This document shows positions 8,454 through 16,962 of a DNA stretch of 64,000 nucleotides, one piece after another (the stretch's first letter is position 1; each line of letters opens with the position of its first letter). The DNA is taken from the NCBI GenBank assembly GCA_020438215.1, contig JAGQUX010000008.1:21428-85427 (forward strand), given 5' to 3'. Source of the DNA: Armatimonadota bacterium. Its GTDB lineage: Bacteria > Armatimonadota > Fimbriimonadia > Fimbriimonadales > Fimbriimonadaceae. The position numbers and the translations under genes were made by a program. The notes beneath the pieces were generated by a model, which was not told where the DNA came from, searched no databases, and worked only from the letters and a program-made list of their open reading frames with translations.

Positions 8454-10598
8454 CTAGGAGAGTTGGGGGAAGCCTCCTGAAAATGCGTCAGAACGGAATC
8501 CACCCTCGGGCTGGGGAATCAAGTATCCATCTGCAGGGATGCGATCATATCTCGCCCCAGAGAACTGCGGTTTTGCCGCGATCATCTGATCCATCAGTTC
8601 CGACGGATTGAAGACCGCCTTGCCATCCTTTGCCCGCGCGAGCAGTTCATTGAATATCCGCCAAACCGCTTTGGATTCACCTGGCGCCGTCAAGATTGGC
8701 TTCATGCGCTGAACGCGGTATTCACTACTCGTGTAGGTTCCGTCTTGCTCGGCGGGGAGTGCCATCGGGAGCACAACGCTTGCGTACGCAGCAGACTCGG
8801 TAGGAGCGCTTGCCACAACAACCAAATGGTTGACGTTTTCCAACGCTCGTTTTGCAAGATCCTTATCTTCAATCAAAGCGATGGGATCGAAATCCACCAG
8901 AATCAGCGACTGGACGTTGCCGTTCGCGCATTCCTCAAGAATCTTGTAGGTGTTGGATACATCGCCCTTCGGCAATGCGCCGAGTTCAATCGCGCCTTGC
9001 GTGTTGCATTCCAGCCCCATGTAGTTGAATCCGTGATTCAGAGCCCCTGCAGTTCCAGCGAGGATCTTGTAAGCATTTGCCCCGCTCGGTGAAGTACAAA
9101 GGGAATGCGTTGTCAGGAATGTGACGTTTTCGCCTTTGAGAGCTTCTGCCGCCGCTTTGACATCGGATTGGTTCAGACCAGCTGATTCACAACATTTGGC
9201 GAAGTCGTAGCCCCTCGCGGCGTCAACACCCAACGCAGAAGCAAGTGCCGCCGCCGCAAATTGCGCGGTACCAGGCTTGTAGTGGAGATTCAAGAAAGCA
9301 AAGCTATCAACATCGGTCGCTTTCGAGGTGACATTGATCACCTTCATGCCGTTCTGGAACCAACCTTTACGAACTCTCAGGAACGACATCGGTTGCTCAT
9401 CTGCCAGCGAAGTTCCGAACACCAAAACTGCAGATTGGGATTCCAGTTCAGCAATAGGAGTGCGTTTGGGTTCGCCGCAGAGTGCTTCCAACCGGTCTCC
9501 AGACGCTAATCCGTCTCCAACTGAGCGGTGATCAACCAGATCGCTACCAACAACTTCGCTCATGTAAGTTGTTGCGGAAAAAATCCCTTCGTTAGAAGTT
9601 CGTGGACTAATAAGCATCGCCACTTTTGAGCCGGCATTGCTCAGCTCAGCGCTGATGCTCTTGTATGCCTCACCCCACGAAACGCGGACGAACTCATCGC
9701 CTTTGCGCATGTTCGGGGCAGTCAATCGCTCAGGATTGTTATAAAGCGCGTCGTGACCAAACTTCGTTTTGTCACTCGTCCACTCCTCATTGACGGCTTC
9801 GTTTGTGCGACCATTGATGCGGATCAACTTCCCAGCGCGGTAGTCGTAATAGACGTTGGTTCCGCATGGCGTGAGAGTGCAGACGCCGCCCTTGGTTTCC
9901 AAATCCCAAGGTCGAGCGCGGAAGCGATACTTTGCACTCGTCAAAGCACCAACCGGGCAAATTTCAATGACGTTTCCGCTGAACTTCGACTCAAAATCGG
10001 TGAGTTGGTAGGTGGAGGGTTGCATGTTTGCCCCCCGGAACCGAAATGCCAATTGGCTATCGCCAGAAATCTCTTCGGTGAATCGCACACATCGACCGCA
10101 TTGGATACACCGCTCCAAGTCGAGCGTTACGTATTCGCTCAGCGGAAATGCCTTGGGAGCGTGTCGCTTAATTTCGATAAATCGGCTTGTGGATGGCCCG
10201 TAAGCCAGTGTGTTATTTTGGAGAGGGCACTCACCACCTCGGTCGCAGATCGGACAGTCTAGCGGGTGATTAATGAGCAGGAATTCGAGCACGCCTTTGC
10301 GGTCTTTGTGGACTTGCTCGGATTCAGTAAAGACCACCATCCCATCAGCAGCAGGGAGCGTGCATCCAGCTTGCGGCTTTGGCATCATGCGGACAGAGCC
10401 GTCTTGTTGCTCAAAACCGACTTCAACCAGGCACATCCGGCACATACCGACCGGCTTCATGCGCGGGTGATAACAAAAGATAGGGATCTCTAATCCCAGC
10501 CGTTTCACCGACTCAACAATCAACTCACCCTTTGGAACCTCAATCGGGATGTCATTGATCTTGATCTTGACCATCTCTGTGCTTGCGACCGCCGCCAT
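8454..10598 (-). CDS. nuoG: NADH-quinone oxidoreductase subunit G
   Basis: Large Fe-S subunit of the complex I peripheral arm. The N-terminal 2Fe-2S domain shows PVGMCRMCLVEV. Next comes HPLDCPICDRGGECPLQN (His and three Cys of cluster N5), then RCIQCGRCVRF and EICPVGALT for the 4Fe-4S N6 clusters. The remainder is a molybdopterin-oxidoreductase-like domain. Only CTLTPC remains where some NuoG proteins carry the four-Cys N7 site, so that cluster is probably missing. ATG at 10598 is preferred; GTG at 10661 and ATG at 10574 (MVKIKINDIPIE) are alternatives. The ribosome site GGGGAGGG is rather far upstream (18 bases), so the start is uncertain. Confidence 0.95.
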   Translation of the reverse strand: MAAVASTEMVKIKINDIPIEVPKGELIVESVKRLGLEIPIFCYHPRMKPVGMCRMCLVEVGFEQQDGSVRMMPKPQAGCTLPAADGMVVFTESEQVHKDRKGVLEFLLINHPLDCPICDRGGECPLQNNTLAYGPSTSRFIEIKRHAPKAFPLSEYVTLDLERCIQCGRCVRFTEEISGDSQLAFRFRGANMQPSTYQLTDFESKFSGNVIEICPVGALTSAKYRFRARPWDLETKGGVCTLTPCGTNVYYDYRAGKLIRINGRTNEAVNEEWTSDKTKFGHDALYNNPERLTAPNMRKGDEFVRVSWGEAYKSISAELSNAGSKVAMLISPRTSNEGIFSATTYMSEVVGSDLVDHRSVGDGLASGDRLEALCGEPKRTPIAELESQSAVLVFGTSLADEQPMSFLRVRKGWFQNGMKVINVTSKATDVDSFAFLNLHYKPGTAQFAAAALASALGVDAARGYDFAKCCESAGLNQSDVKAAAEALKGENVTFLTTHSLCTSPSGANAYKILAGTAGALNHGFNYMGLECNTQGAIELGALPKGDVSNTYKILEECANGNVQSLILVDFDPIALIEDKDLAKRALENVNHLVVVASAPTESAAYASVVLPMALPAEQDGTYTSSEYRVQRMKPILTAPGESKAVWRIFNELLARAKDGKAVFNPSELMDQMIAAKPQFSGARYDRIPADGYLIPQPEGGFRSDAFSGGFPQLS

Positions 10599-10705
10599 GA
10601 ATACTGCATACGTTACCCTCCCCGGGCAACCTTCGGGGCGGTCTCTCCCGGATTTATCCACTCATGCTGATTCCATGGGCCGAGAACCGCAAGAACCAAT
10701 AATCC

Positions 10706-10734
10706 TTGGGACAATCTGCACAATTTGGTACATT
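10706..10734 (+). promoter_or_regulatory. Predicted sigma-70 type promoter of sufB
   Basis: A -35 TTGGGA and a -10 TACATT separated by exactly 17 bases lie just ahead of sufB. Transcription would start near 10741, giving a leader of about 36 bases with AGGA six bases before the ATG. Confidence 0.5.
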
Positions 10735-10776
10735 TTGAATCCCAGAGCCCGTAAGAAGAGAGAAGTAGGATAACAG

Positions 10777-12273
10777 ATGCCGGATACCACTATGACGCCT
10801 CCAGAAGAAATCTCAACCCAGCCATCGTTTGAAAACGATGACGCCATGCTCGAGCACTACGCCGAGCGGGAATATAAGTGGGGCTTCGTTACCGATATTG
10901 ATGCCGAAACTCTTCCTCCTGGCCTCAATGAAGAAGTCATCCGGTTTATCAGCGCAAAAAAGAATGAGCCCGAATGGATGCTCGAATTCCGGCTCAAAGC
11001 GTTTGAGCATCTGAAGAAGATGCCGTATCCCAAATGGCCGAACGTGGACTACCCGCAGGTCGATCTGCAGAAGATCAGCTACTACTCCGCGCCAAAGAAT
11101 CTTCCTAAGCTGAATTCACTCGATGAAGTTGATCCAGAACTGCTTCGCACTTACGAAAAGCTCGGTATCCCGCTGCACGAGCAAAAGATTCTTGCCAACG
11201 TCGCCGTTGATGCCGTCTTCGATAGCGTCAGCGTTGTCACCACATTCAAGGGCAAGCTGAAAGAAGCAGGAGTGATCTTCTGCTCGATCTCAGAAGCGGT
11301 TCAAGAGCATCCCGAACTCGTCAAGAAGTACCTCGGCTCCGTTGTTCCCTATTCCGACAACTATTACGCCACGTTGAACAGTGCTGTCTTCACCGATGGA
11401 TCATTCGTTTTCGTACCAAAAGGCGTCCGATGCCCGATGGAACTCAGCACTTACTTCCGCATCAACGAACAGAACACGGGGCAGTTCGAGCGAACCCTGA
11501 TCGTTTGCGAAGAAGGGGCTTCGGTCAGTTATCTGGAAGGATGTACCGCCCCCAAACGCGATGAAAACCAGCTCCACGCTGCCGTTGTGGAACTCTGGGC
11601 AGATGCGGAAGCAAACATCAAATACTCCACCGTCCAGAACTGGTATCCCGGCGACAAGGACGGCAAGGGCGGAATCTTCAACTTCGTTACAAAACGCGGT
11701 CGATGCGAAGGTCGCGCTTCCAAAATCACCTGGACACAAGTTGAAACTGGCTCGTCCATCACTTGGAAGTACCCGAGCGTAATTCTGAAAGGCGATGACA
11801 GCGTCGGCGAGTTTTACAGCGTTGCGCTGACTGGTGGCAAGCAGCAAGCTGATACCGGTACCAAGATGATCCACATCGGCAAGAACACTCGCTCAACGAT
11901 TGTTAGCAAAGGCATCTCAGCCGGCAACGGGCAGAACACCTACCGCGGCTTAGTCAAAATCAATGCTGGCGCGGACAACGCTCGCAACTACTCGGTTTGT
12001 GATTCTATGCTCATGGGTGATCGGTGTGGAGCGCACACCTTCCCGTACATCGAAGTCAAAAATAACTCAGCCAAGATGGAGCACGAAGCGACTACAAGCA
12101 AGATCGGTGAAGATCAGTTGTTCTATCTTGCTCAACGAGGAATCAGCGAAGAAGACGCGGTGAATATGATCGTCAGCGGCTTCTGTAAAGACGTGTTCAA
12201 CGAACTCCCAATGGAGTTCGCGGTAGAAGCAAGAAACCTCCTGGCCGTCAGCCTAGAACACTCCGTCGGCTAG
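10777..12273 (+). CDS. sufB: Fe-S cluster assembly scaffold protein SufB
   Basis: Component of the SufBCD scaffold that builds and transfers Fe-S clusters in the cytoplasm, 498 residues (usual 470-490). Diagnostic stretches include [12 protein letters not shown] near residue 88, [14 protein letters not shown] with the conserved cluster-linked cysteine, and [15 protein letters not shown] near the C-terminus. It starts at ATG 10777 with AGGA upstream and is divergent from nuoG, an Fe-S enzyme. sufC, sufD and sufS are not next to it; a terminator follows directly, so it is transcribed alone here. Confidence 0.97.
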   Translation: MPDTTMTPPEEISTQPSFENDDAMLEHYAEREYKWGFVTDIDAETLPPGLNEEVIRFISAKKNEPEWMLEFRLKAFEHLKKMPYPKWPNVDYPQVDLQKISYYSAPKNLPKLNSLDEVDPELLRTYEKLGIPLHEQKILANVAVDAVFDSVSVVTTFKGKLKEAGVIFCSISEAVQEHPELVKKYLGSVVPYSDNYYATLNSAVFTDGSFVFVPKGVRCPMELSTYFRINEQNTGQFERTLIVCEEGASVSYLEGCTAPKRDENQLHAAVVELWADAEANIKYSTVQNWYPGDKDGKGGIFNFVTKRGRCEGRASKITWTQVETGSSITWKYPSVILKGDDSVGEFYSVALTGGKQQADTGTKMIHIGKNTRSTIVSKGISAGNGQNTYRGLVKINAGADNARNYSVCDSMLMGDRCGAHTFPYIEVKNNSAKMEHEATTSKIGEDQLFYLAQRGISEEDAVNMIVSGFCKDVFNELPMEFAVEARNLLAVSLEHSVG

Positions 12274-12302
12274 TTCAACGTACCATTTATCTCAATTACC
12301 GC

Positions 12303-12342
12303 AATTTCCCCAAAGAATTAATTTGGGGAAATTTTGTTTTTC
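12303..12342 (+). terminator. Rho-independent terminator of sufB
   Basis: A perfect 12-base-pair stem (AATTTCCCCAAA with TTTGGGGAAATT, seven-base loop) is followed by TTTTGTTTTT. Its right arm also carries the -35 hexamer of the next gene. Confidence 0.85.
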
Positions 12343-12351
12343 CAATACAAT
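12323..12351 (+). promoter_or_regulatory. Predicted promoter embedded in the sufB terminator
   Basis: TTGGGG (12323-12328), inside the right arm of the terminator hairpin, and TACAAT (12346-12351) are 17 bases apart, with the T-tract in the spacer. The start point would fall within a few bases of the GTG at 12360. Confidence 0.55.
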
Positions 12352-12359
12352 ATCGCAGG

Positions 12360-12983
12360 GTGATGGGTGATATGTCACTAATTGACATTGCAACTACTTT
12401 TGAAGAACTGGGACATGCCATGGGTTTGTCTACAGTTGAGAACATTTGCTTGAGCCACAGTGGCTTATTGCAAATGCACCAAAAGGGCATTGGCGGATTC
12501 GCCCTCTTGGTCGATGAGAAAATCGCTCGTGTCGAACCTTTTCAAGTCATCGGATCTGGCCCTCACGGCGTGATCGTCACCATTCTAGGTGGCTCAAAAT
12601 CACTCCCAATTGCTCCGTCAACGGAAGCTGATAAACAAGCAATTCTTGATGCGCTCCAGCCTGAAATCAGCCAAGACTTTCACAGTGCCCTGAACCGATG
12701 CAAAGATCAACCGATCAACTCAATCAGCCTGGCAATGACGCTTGCCCACTTAGCAGAGTCTCGCCCGGGGGCAAATCAGTGCCTTTCTGAGATTGTGGAG
12801 TACTGCATCAAGCGACAGGCAACAAATCAGTATCAGCTTGTCGAGGCAATTGCCGACTTTTCCAAGCTCATCCCGAATCTCAAAACACAAGTTGAAGTGC
12901 AAGAGCTGGCGGGAGAACTGGTATTTGCCGTACTAAAAGTCCCTGCTTGGGAAACTACAGGCAGCAACGTACAGTTTCTATAA
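12360..12983 (+). CDS. Unrecognised protein of about 207 residues
   Basis: I do not recognise this protein. It is soluble, with no signal peptide or membrane helix. The N-terminal half (to about residue 90) has an alternating hydrophobic pattern with Gly-rich turns (SGPHGVIVTILGGS). The C-terminal half is helical (DALQPEISQDFHSALNRC; VEAIADFSKLIPNLK). Three in-frame starts are close together: GTG 12360, ATG 12363 and ATG 12372. The last has GGGTG upstream, while the first would be nearly leaderless from the predicted -10 at 12346-12351. It sits between sufB and a MarR regulator; neither neighbour suggests a function. Confidence 0.75.
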   Translation: MMGDMSLIDIATTFEELGHAMGLSTVENICLSHSGLLQMHQKGIGGFALLVDEKIARVEPFQVIGSGPHGVIVTILGGSKSLPIAPSTEADKQAILDALQPEISQDFHSALNRCKDQPINSISLAMTLAHLAESRPGANQCLSEIVEYCIKRQATNQYQLVEAIADFSKLIPNLKTQVEVQELAGELVFAVLKVPAWETTGSNVQFL

Positions 12984-13037
12984 ATGTCGATTTGCTCCGG
13001 GTGGACTATTCCGGCAATCTACGCATCTGTAATAATA

Positions 13038-13063
13038 TTGCGGTTCCGCAAGCATTTTTGCGG
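13038..13063 (+). promoter_or_regulatory. Candidate MarR operator overlapping the marR promoter
   Basis: The inverted repeat TTGCGG-TT-CCGCAA (13038-13051) is followed by a third half-site TTGCGG at 13058-13063, 20 bases from the first. A -10 like TACATT (13070-13075) lies just downstream, six bases before the ATG. The position suits autorepression by the adjacent regulator. Confidence 0.45.
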
Positions 13064-13081
13064 GGGATTTACATTAGGGGA

Positions 13082-13552
13082 ATGCAGAAGAACGGGAAAC
13101 CTCAACTGACTCATCACCAGAAGGAGTCATTTCATGCCTTGCTGTTAGCGCACGCTCGAATTGTTCGAGAGATTGATCGCTGTCTGGCAGAAAAGGGGCA
13201 TGTCACGATAGACGTTTACGACATCCTAGTCACGCTTGAATATGTTGAGGGCCAGAAGATGCGCCTCAACGAACTCGCTGAAAAGATATCCTTCAGCAAA
13301 AGCGGACTTTCACGCAAACTCGATAAGCTCGAAGACCAAGGGCTCGTCATGCGCGAACCATGCCCGAACGACAAGCGCGGCTACTACGCAGTCCTTACCA
13401 AAAAAGGATACGAAGCTCGGCTCTCAGCTTGGCCAGCACTCCACGACTGCATGCACGACTACTGGGGCGAATTTGTTGATGATAAAGATGCCGCCGATCT
13501 CCGCGAGCTTTTTGGCAAGCTCATCGAAAAGACCGGCGGCACTGCTATCTAG
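13082..13552 (+). CDS. MarR-family winged-helix transcriptional regulator
   Basis: A 156-residue dimeric DNA-binding repressor of the MarR type. The recognition region reads RLNELAEKISFSKSGLSRKLDKLEDQGLV, followed by the wing PNDKRGYYAVLTKKGY, in which the Asp-Lys-Arg triad of the wing is intact. ATG 13082 is preferred because upstream residues look unlike the family. A -10 like TACATT ends six bases before it, suggesting a leaderless message. It ends just before the convergent exported hydrolase gene. Its inducer and targets cannot be read from the sequence; the palindrome directly upstream points to autoregulation. Confidence 0.9.
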   Translation: MQKNGKPQLTHHQKESFHALLLAHARIVREIDRCLAEKGHVTIDVYDILVTLEYVEGQKMRLNELAEKISFSKSGLSRKLDKLEDQGLVMREPCPNDKRGYYAVLTKKGYEARLSAWPALHDCMHDYWGEFVDDKDAADLRELFGKLIEKTGGTAI

Positions 13553-13555
13553 TTT

Positions 13556-15406
13556 TTAGAGTCGTCCGCTCACTTTCACCCGCGAAGCGAATTGTCCACC
13601 AGTGAACACGCTCACGTTCGCTGATACATAATCTTCGTCCTTCGCAGTGAAGATGTTCATGAACTTATGCGGGTTGCGATCCACCAGCGGGAACCAACTT
13701 CCTTGCACCTGAATCATGATTCGGTGCCCTTTCTTGAAGGTGTGGAATGTGTCTGGCAATCGGAACGGAACTCGTTCCACCATTGTCGGATTAAGCGGTT
13801 TCGGGTTCGAGAAACTATCGCGGAACTTAGCCCGCATGACTTCCCCACGAACCAGCATATGGAAGCCGGGATTCTTCGCTTCGTTATCTGGGAAAGCATC
13901 GATCAGCTTGACAATAAAGTCCGTATCCGTGCCCGAGACTTTAGCAAAGATCTCAGCTTCCAGCTCGCCTGCCAGAGTCACATCCTCGTTCAGCACATCG
14001 GTTTTGAAAGTCAGGACATCCTTACGATCTAAACAGAATCGCTGATCATCCAGCATGTATTCCCGAGTTCGCCGAGTGAGCTTCCCACCTTGGTAAGGAA
14101 CAGGATTTGCCGGATCGTCCAGATAGGTGAGAGCATCTTGCGCGCGGTTTGGCGACCATTTCAGCGAACCGTCTTGCTGGAAGTAAAGCGATACCGGCTT
14201 TGCTGCTTTTGGCGGCCATTCTTCAAATGTCTTCCACTGTTTGCTTCCAGAATCAAATACCGTTACTTCCGGGATACCGGGCTTGCCGTTGCCACGCAAG
14301 TAAGCATCAAAGAACTTGAATTCGATCTCTTCTTGGAAGTATTGGGAGGTGTTTGAGCCCCAATCGTGAACATGAAACGTTGTTCCATTTCCGCCGGCCC
14401 ACATCCCGTGATACCAAGGGCCAAGAATCATGAAGTTATCTTGCTTCGGGCTCATGACTTCTGCGGATTTGTATGCCGCTTGTGGTCCCCAGCAGTCTTC
14501 TGCATCAAAGAATCCACCAACCCAGAGCATCGCGCATTTGACATCTTTCAGGCGGCTTTGAATGGCTCGCGCTTGCCAGAACTCATCGTAAGTATCGTGG
14601 CGAATCGCATCTTGCCAGTACGGCATATTGCCCTTGAAAATCTTGGGGTCAACATTCGCCATCCCGCCAAGTTCCAAGAAGAACTTGTAGGCGTCATCGC
14701 CAATGCTAAAAGATGCCGCACGAGGGTTCGTGGGGCCAGGGGTTGGCCGAACTCCTCCAAATCCAGAGAAGAACGAGATGTAGTCCTGCATCATAAATGC
14801 GCCGTTGTGGTGGAAGTCATCACCCAAGAACCAATCTGTTGTTGGTGCTTGCGGAGAGACCGCCTTCAGCGCCGGGTGACCAGCTAGTGCGCCAAGTGCC
14901 GCGTATCCGCCGGGATAAGAAATCCCCCAAAGCCCGACTCGACCATTGTTCTTCGGCACATTCTTGACAAGGTAGTCAACAGTGTCGTAGGTGTCGGTGG
15001 ATTCGTCGATATCGGCTTTGCCAGGCTCAAACTTGGTCTGGGTGAAACCAGGAAGCAATTGTGGGCGCACATTCACAAAGTCGCCTTCGGACATGTACTT
15101 GCCCCGAACATCCTGATAAGCGAAGATGTATCCCGCTTTCTTCATCTGCTCCGAGCCACCATGCCCGCGCTTCTGAGCCTCTGGCCCGTAAGGTCCAGCT
15201 GAATACGGTGTGCGTTGCAGCAAGATCGGGCCATTTGCAGGGCCGGTCTTTGGCACGTAAACGCTGGTGTAGAGCTTCGCCCCATCCCGCATGGGGATCA
15301 TGTACTCGTACTTGGTGTACTCGTAGTTTTGGGCAAAGGCATAGATCGAGGCGAGCGCCAAAGTGGCAGCGAACCCTGCACGTAGGGAAACACGATATCG
15401 AGCCAT
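13556..15406 (-). CDS. Exported CocE/NonD family hydrolase (X-Pro dipeptidyl-peptidase S15-like)
   Basis: A 616-residue alpha/beta hydrolase that cleaves esters or releases N-terminal dipeptides after proline, depending on the member. An N-terminal signal peptide (LRAGFAATLALASIYAFAQ) ends near residue 26. The S15 opening MRDGAKLYTSVYVPK follows, and the nucleophile serine S163 lies in GLWGISYPGGYAA. The C-terminal jelly-roll domain (DTDFIVKLIDAFPD and GHRIMIQVQGSWFP) is present, with a likely catalytic histidine in RNPHKFMN. Substrate is not predictable. It is one of three exported peptidase-type enzymes in the window. Confidence 0.9.
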   Translation of the reverse strand: MARYRVSLRAGFAATLALASIYAFAQNYEYTKYEYMIPMRDGAKLYTSVYVPKTGPANGPILLQRTPYSAGPYGPEAQKRGHGGSEQMKKAGYIFAYQDVRGKYMSEGDFVNVRPQLLPGFTQTKFEPGKADIDESTDTYDTVDYLVKNVPKNNGRVGLWGISYPGGYAALGALAGHPALKAVSPQAPTTDWFLGDDFHHNGAFMMQDYISFFSGFGGVRPTPGPTNPRAASFSIGDDAYKFFLELGGMANVDPKIFKGNMPYWQDAIRHDTYDEFWQARAIQSRLKDVKCAMLWVGGFFDAEDCWGPQAAYKSAEVMSPKQDNFMILGPWYHGMWAGGNGTTFHVHDWGSNTSQYFQEEIEFKFFDAYLRGNGKPGIPEVTVFDSGSKQWKTFEEWPPKAAKPVSLYFQQDGSLKWSPNRAQDALTYLDDPANPVPYQGGKLTRRTREYMLDDQRFCLDRKDVLTFKTDVLNEDVTLAGELEAEIFAKVSGTDTDFIVKLIDAFPDNEAKNPGFHMLVRGEVMRAKFRDSFSNPKPLNPTMVERVPFRLPDTFHTFKKGHRIMIQVQGSWFPLVDRNPHKFMNIFTAKDEDYVSANVSVFTGGQFASRVKVSGRL

Positions 15407-15460
15407 ATTTTGACGTTACTCTCTGGCCCGCATCAATCGCAAGAAACTTGCGATTTCTTA

Positions 15461-16018
15461 CTAATCTTTATCCGCTTTGAACTTGAGCACTTCCGAGTTG
15501 ATACAGAAGCGAATGCCCGTTTTATCGCGCGGGCCGTCGTCAAAAACATGCCCTAAGTGACCATCACATTTCGCACAGAGCACCTCAACCCTAGTCATTC
15601 CGTAGGAATAGTCCATCTTTAGCCAGACATTCTTTCGCTCATACGGTTGGAAGAACGAAGGCCATCCGGTTCCGCTTTCGAACTTGGTATCGCTTTTGAA
15701 AAGAGGCAGGTCGCATCCTACGCAGTGATAAACACCCTCTTCTTTGTTGTTCAAATACCCACCACAGAAGGCCGCTTCTGTGCCTTTCGCACGGAGGATC
15801 TTGTATTGTTCAGGCGTCAAACGTTTCTGCCATTCGGTATCAGAAAGAACGAGTTTGTCCTCCCGTTTGGGCGACTTGTCCTCAACTGTCAGCCCGCCAA
15901 TCATCTTCTTTTCTTGGGCAGCAGCCTTCGGCGACGGCGACCCGGTCGCATTGATAGCGACGAGTGATCCAGCCACCAATAGGCTAAGGCCTGATATTGA
16001 TGCGATCAGAACTTTCAT
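15461..16018 (-). CDS. msrB: Peptide methionine (R)-S-oxide reductase, exported form
   Basis: Repairs oxidised methionine (R-sulfoxide) in proteins. The MsrB domain fills about residues 60-185, with four zinc cysteines in YHCVGCDLP and VLCAKCDGH, the substrate motif GTGWPSF, and the catalytic C172 in RFCINS. An N-terminal hydrophobic stretch (IASISGLSLLVAGSLVAIN, about residues 5-23) indicates export to the periplasm or a membrane anchor. A purine-rich GAAGAGAG precedes the ATG. It is divergent from the lipid-kinase-like gene. Confidence 0.95.
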   Translation of the reverse strand: MKVLIASISGLSLLVAGSLVAINATGSPSPKAAAQEKKMIGGLTVEDKSPKREDKLVLSDTEWQKRLTPEQYKILRAKGTEAAFCGGYLNNKEEGVYHCVGCDLPLFKSDTKFESGTGWPSFFQPYERKNVWLKMDYSYGMTRVEVLCAKCDGHLGHVFDDGPRDKTGIRFCINSEVLKFKADKD

Positions 16019-16037
16019 ACTCTCTTCTAATGGTACA

Positions 16038-16061
16038 GGACTTCGTTAAGTTCTGAAGTCC
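16038..16061. promoter_or_regulatory. Inverted repeat between msrB and the lipid-kinase gene
   Basis: GGACTTC and GAAGTCC (seven-base arms, ten-base centre) occupy the short divergent intergenic space and end four bases before the ATG at 16066. It could be an operator or a leader hairpin; there is no T-tract, so it is not a terminator. Confidence 0.35.
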
Positions 16062-16065
16062 CAAA

Positions 16066-16962
16066 ATGCGTACTCGACTTTTTTTGAATTCTGGTTCACG
16101 GCAAGCAGAAATGCGTCAGGAAGAAGTGAACACGCTTTTCGCCAAGCACAAAGTCGAAGTCGAATCCACCGAGCTCTTTGACTCCATCCAAGAACTTCAA
16201 ATTCAGGTTCTTGCCGCGATCAACGATGGCGTTGAAATGATCATTGCTGGTGGAGGCGATGGCACCATCACCGCGAGCATTGAGCCCATGTTAGGCTCAG
16301 ACGCCACCTTGGCAATCCTTCCTCTCGGCACTGGCAACCAATTCGCCAAGGAAATCGGGATTGACAGCTTGGAGTCAGCTGTGTTAGCGATCAAGGCTCT
16401 CCGCCGCGCGCGAATTGATGTCGCTACCGTCAATGACCGCCCTTTCTTGAACGTCGCGACATTCGGCTTAACGACCGAAATCGCCAAAAACCTCCACGGC
16501 AAAAAGCTGCTCGGGAAAGCCGCTTATGTTCCCGCCCTATTCAAAGCAATCAAAAACACAAAGTCCTTCGAATTCCGCGCCAAAACAGAAACGATCACCC
16601 ACGAATTTGAAGCCATCCAGGTTGTTATTGCCAATGGGCGATTGCACGGCGGCCCCTTTGCCGCGAGCCCTGATGCCAGCCTCACCGACGGCAACATGGA
16701 TGTTTACGGCGTCGAGCCGACTTCCCCGCTCAAGCTTGCGCTGGCGGCGACCTTGAGCCTGGATGGGCGGCATGTTGTCCTAGAAGAAGTCCCCAACTTC
16801 AAATCCAGTGACTTTCATGTGGAAACAAAGCCCTCACTCCCGATGGTGATTGATGGTGAGACAGTTTGGCTTGATAACCCGCATTTCAAGGTTCATCCTG
16901 CTGCACTGAAAGTAGTTGTGCCGGAAAATTTCCGCGTTCCCGATAACCGGCTTGTCGTTTAG
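16066..16962 (+). CDS. Diacylglycerol/lipid kinase family protein (DAGKc domain)
   Basis: A 298-residue ATP-dependent kinase of the DgkB/YegS/sphingosine-kinase fold, acting on diacylglycerol or a related lipid at the membrane. The nucleotide-binding motif GGGDGT (residues 62-67) and LPLGTGNQFAKEIG (about 86-99) are intact. The C-terminal beta domain includes VVIANGRLHGGPFAASP and ends with VIDGETVW. Exact lipid specificity cannot be read. Its stop overlaps the convergent EAL gene by four bases. Confidence 0.92.
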   Translation: MRTRLFLNSGSRQAEMRQEEVNTLFAKHKVEVESTELFDSIQELQIQVLAAINDGVEMIIAGGGDGTITASIEPMLGSDATLAILPLGTGNQFAKEIGIDSLESAVLAIKALRRARIDVATVNDRPFLNVATFGLTTEIAKNLHGKKLLGKAAYVPALFKAIKNTKSFEFRAKTETITHEFEAIQVVIANGRLHGGPFAASPDASLTDGNMDVYGVEPTSPLKLALAATLSLDGRHVVLEEVPNFKSSDFHVETKPSLPMVIDGETVWLDNPHFKVHPAALKVVVPENFRVPDNRLVV

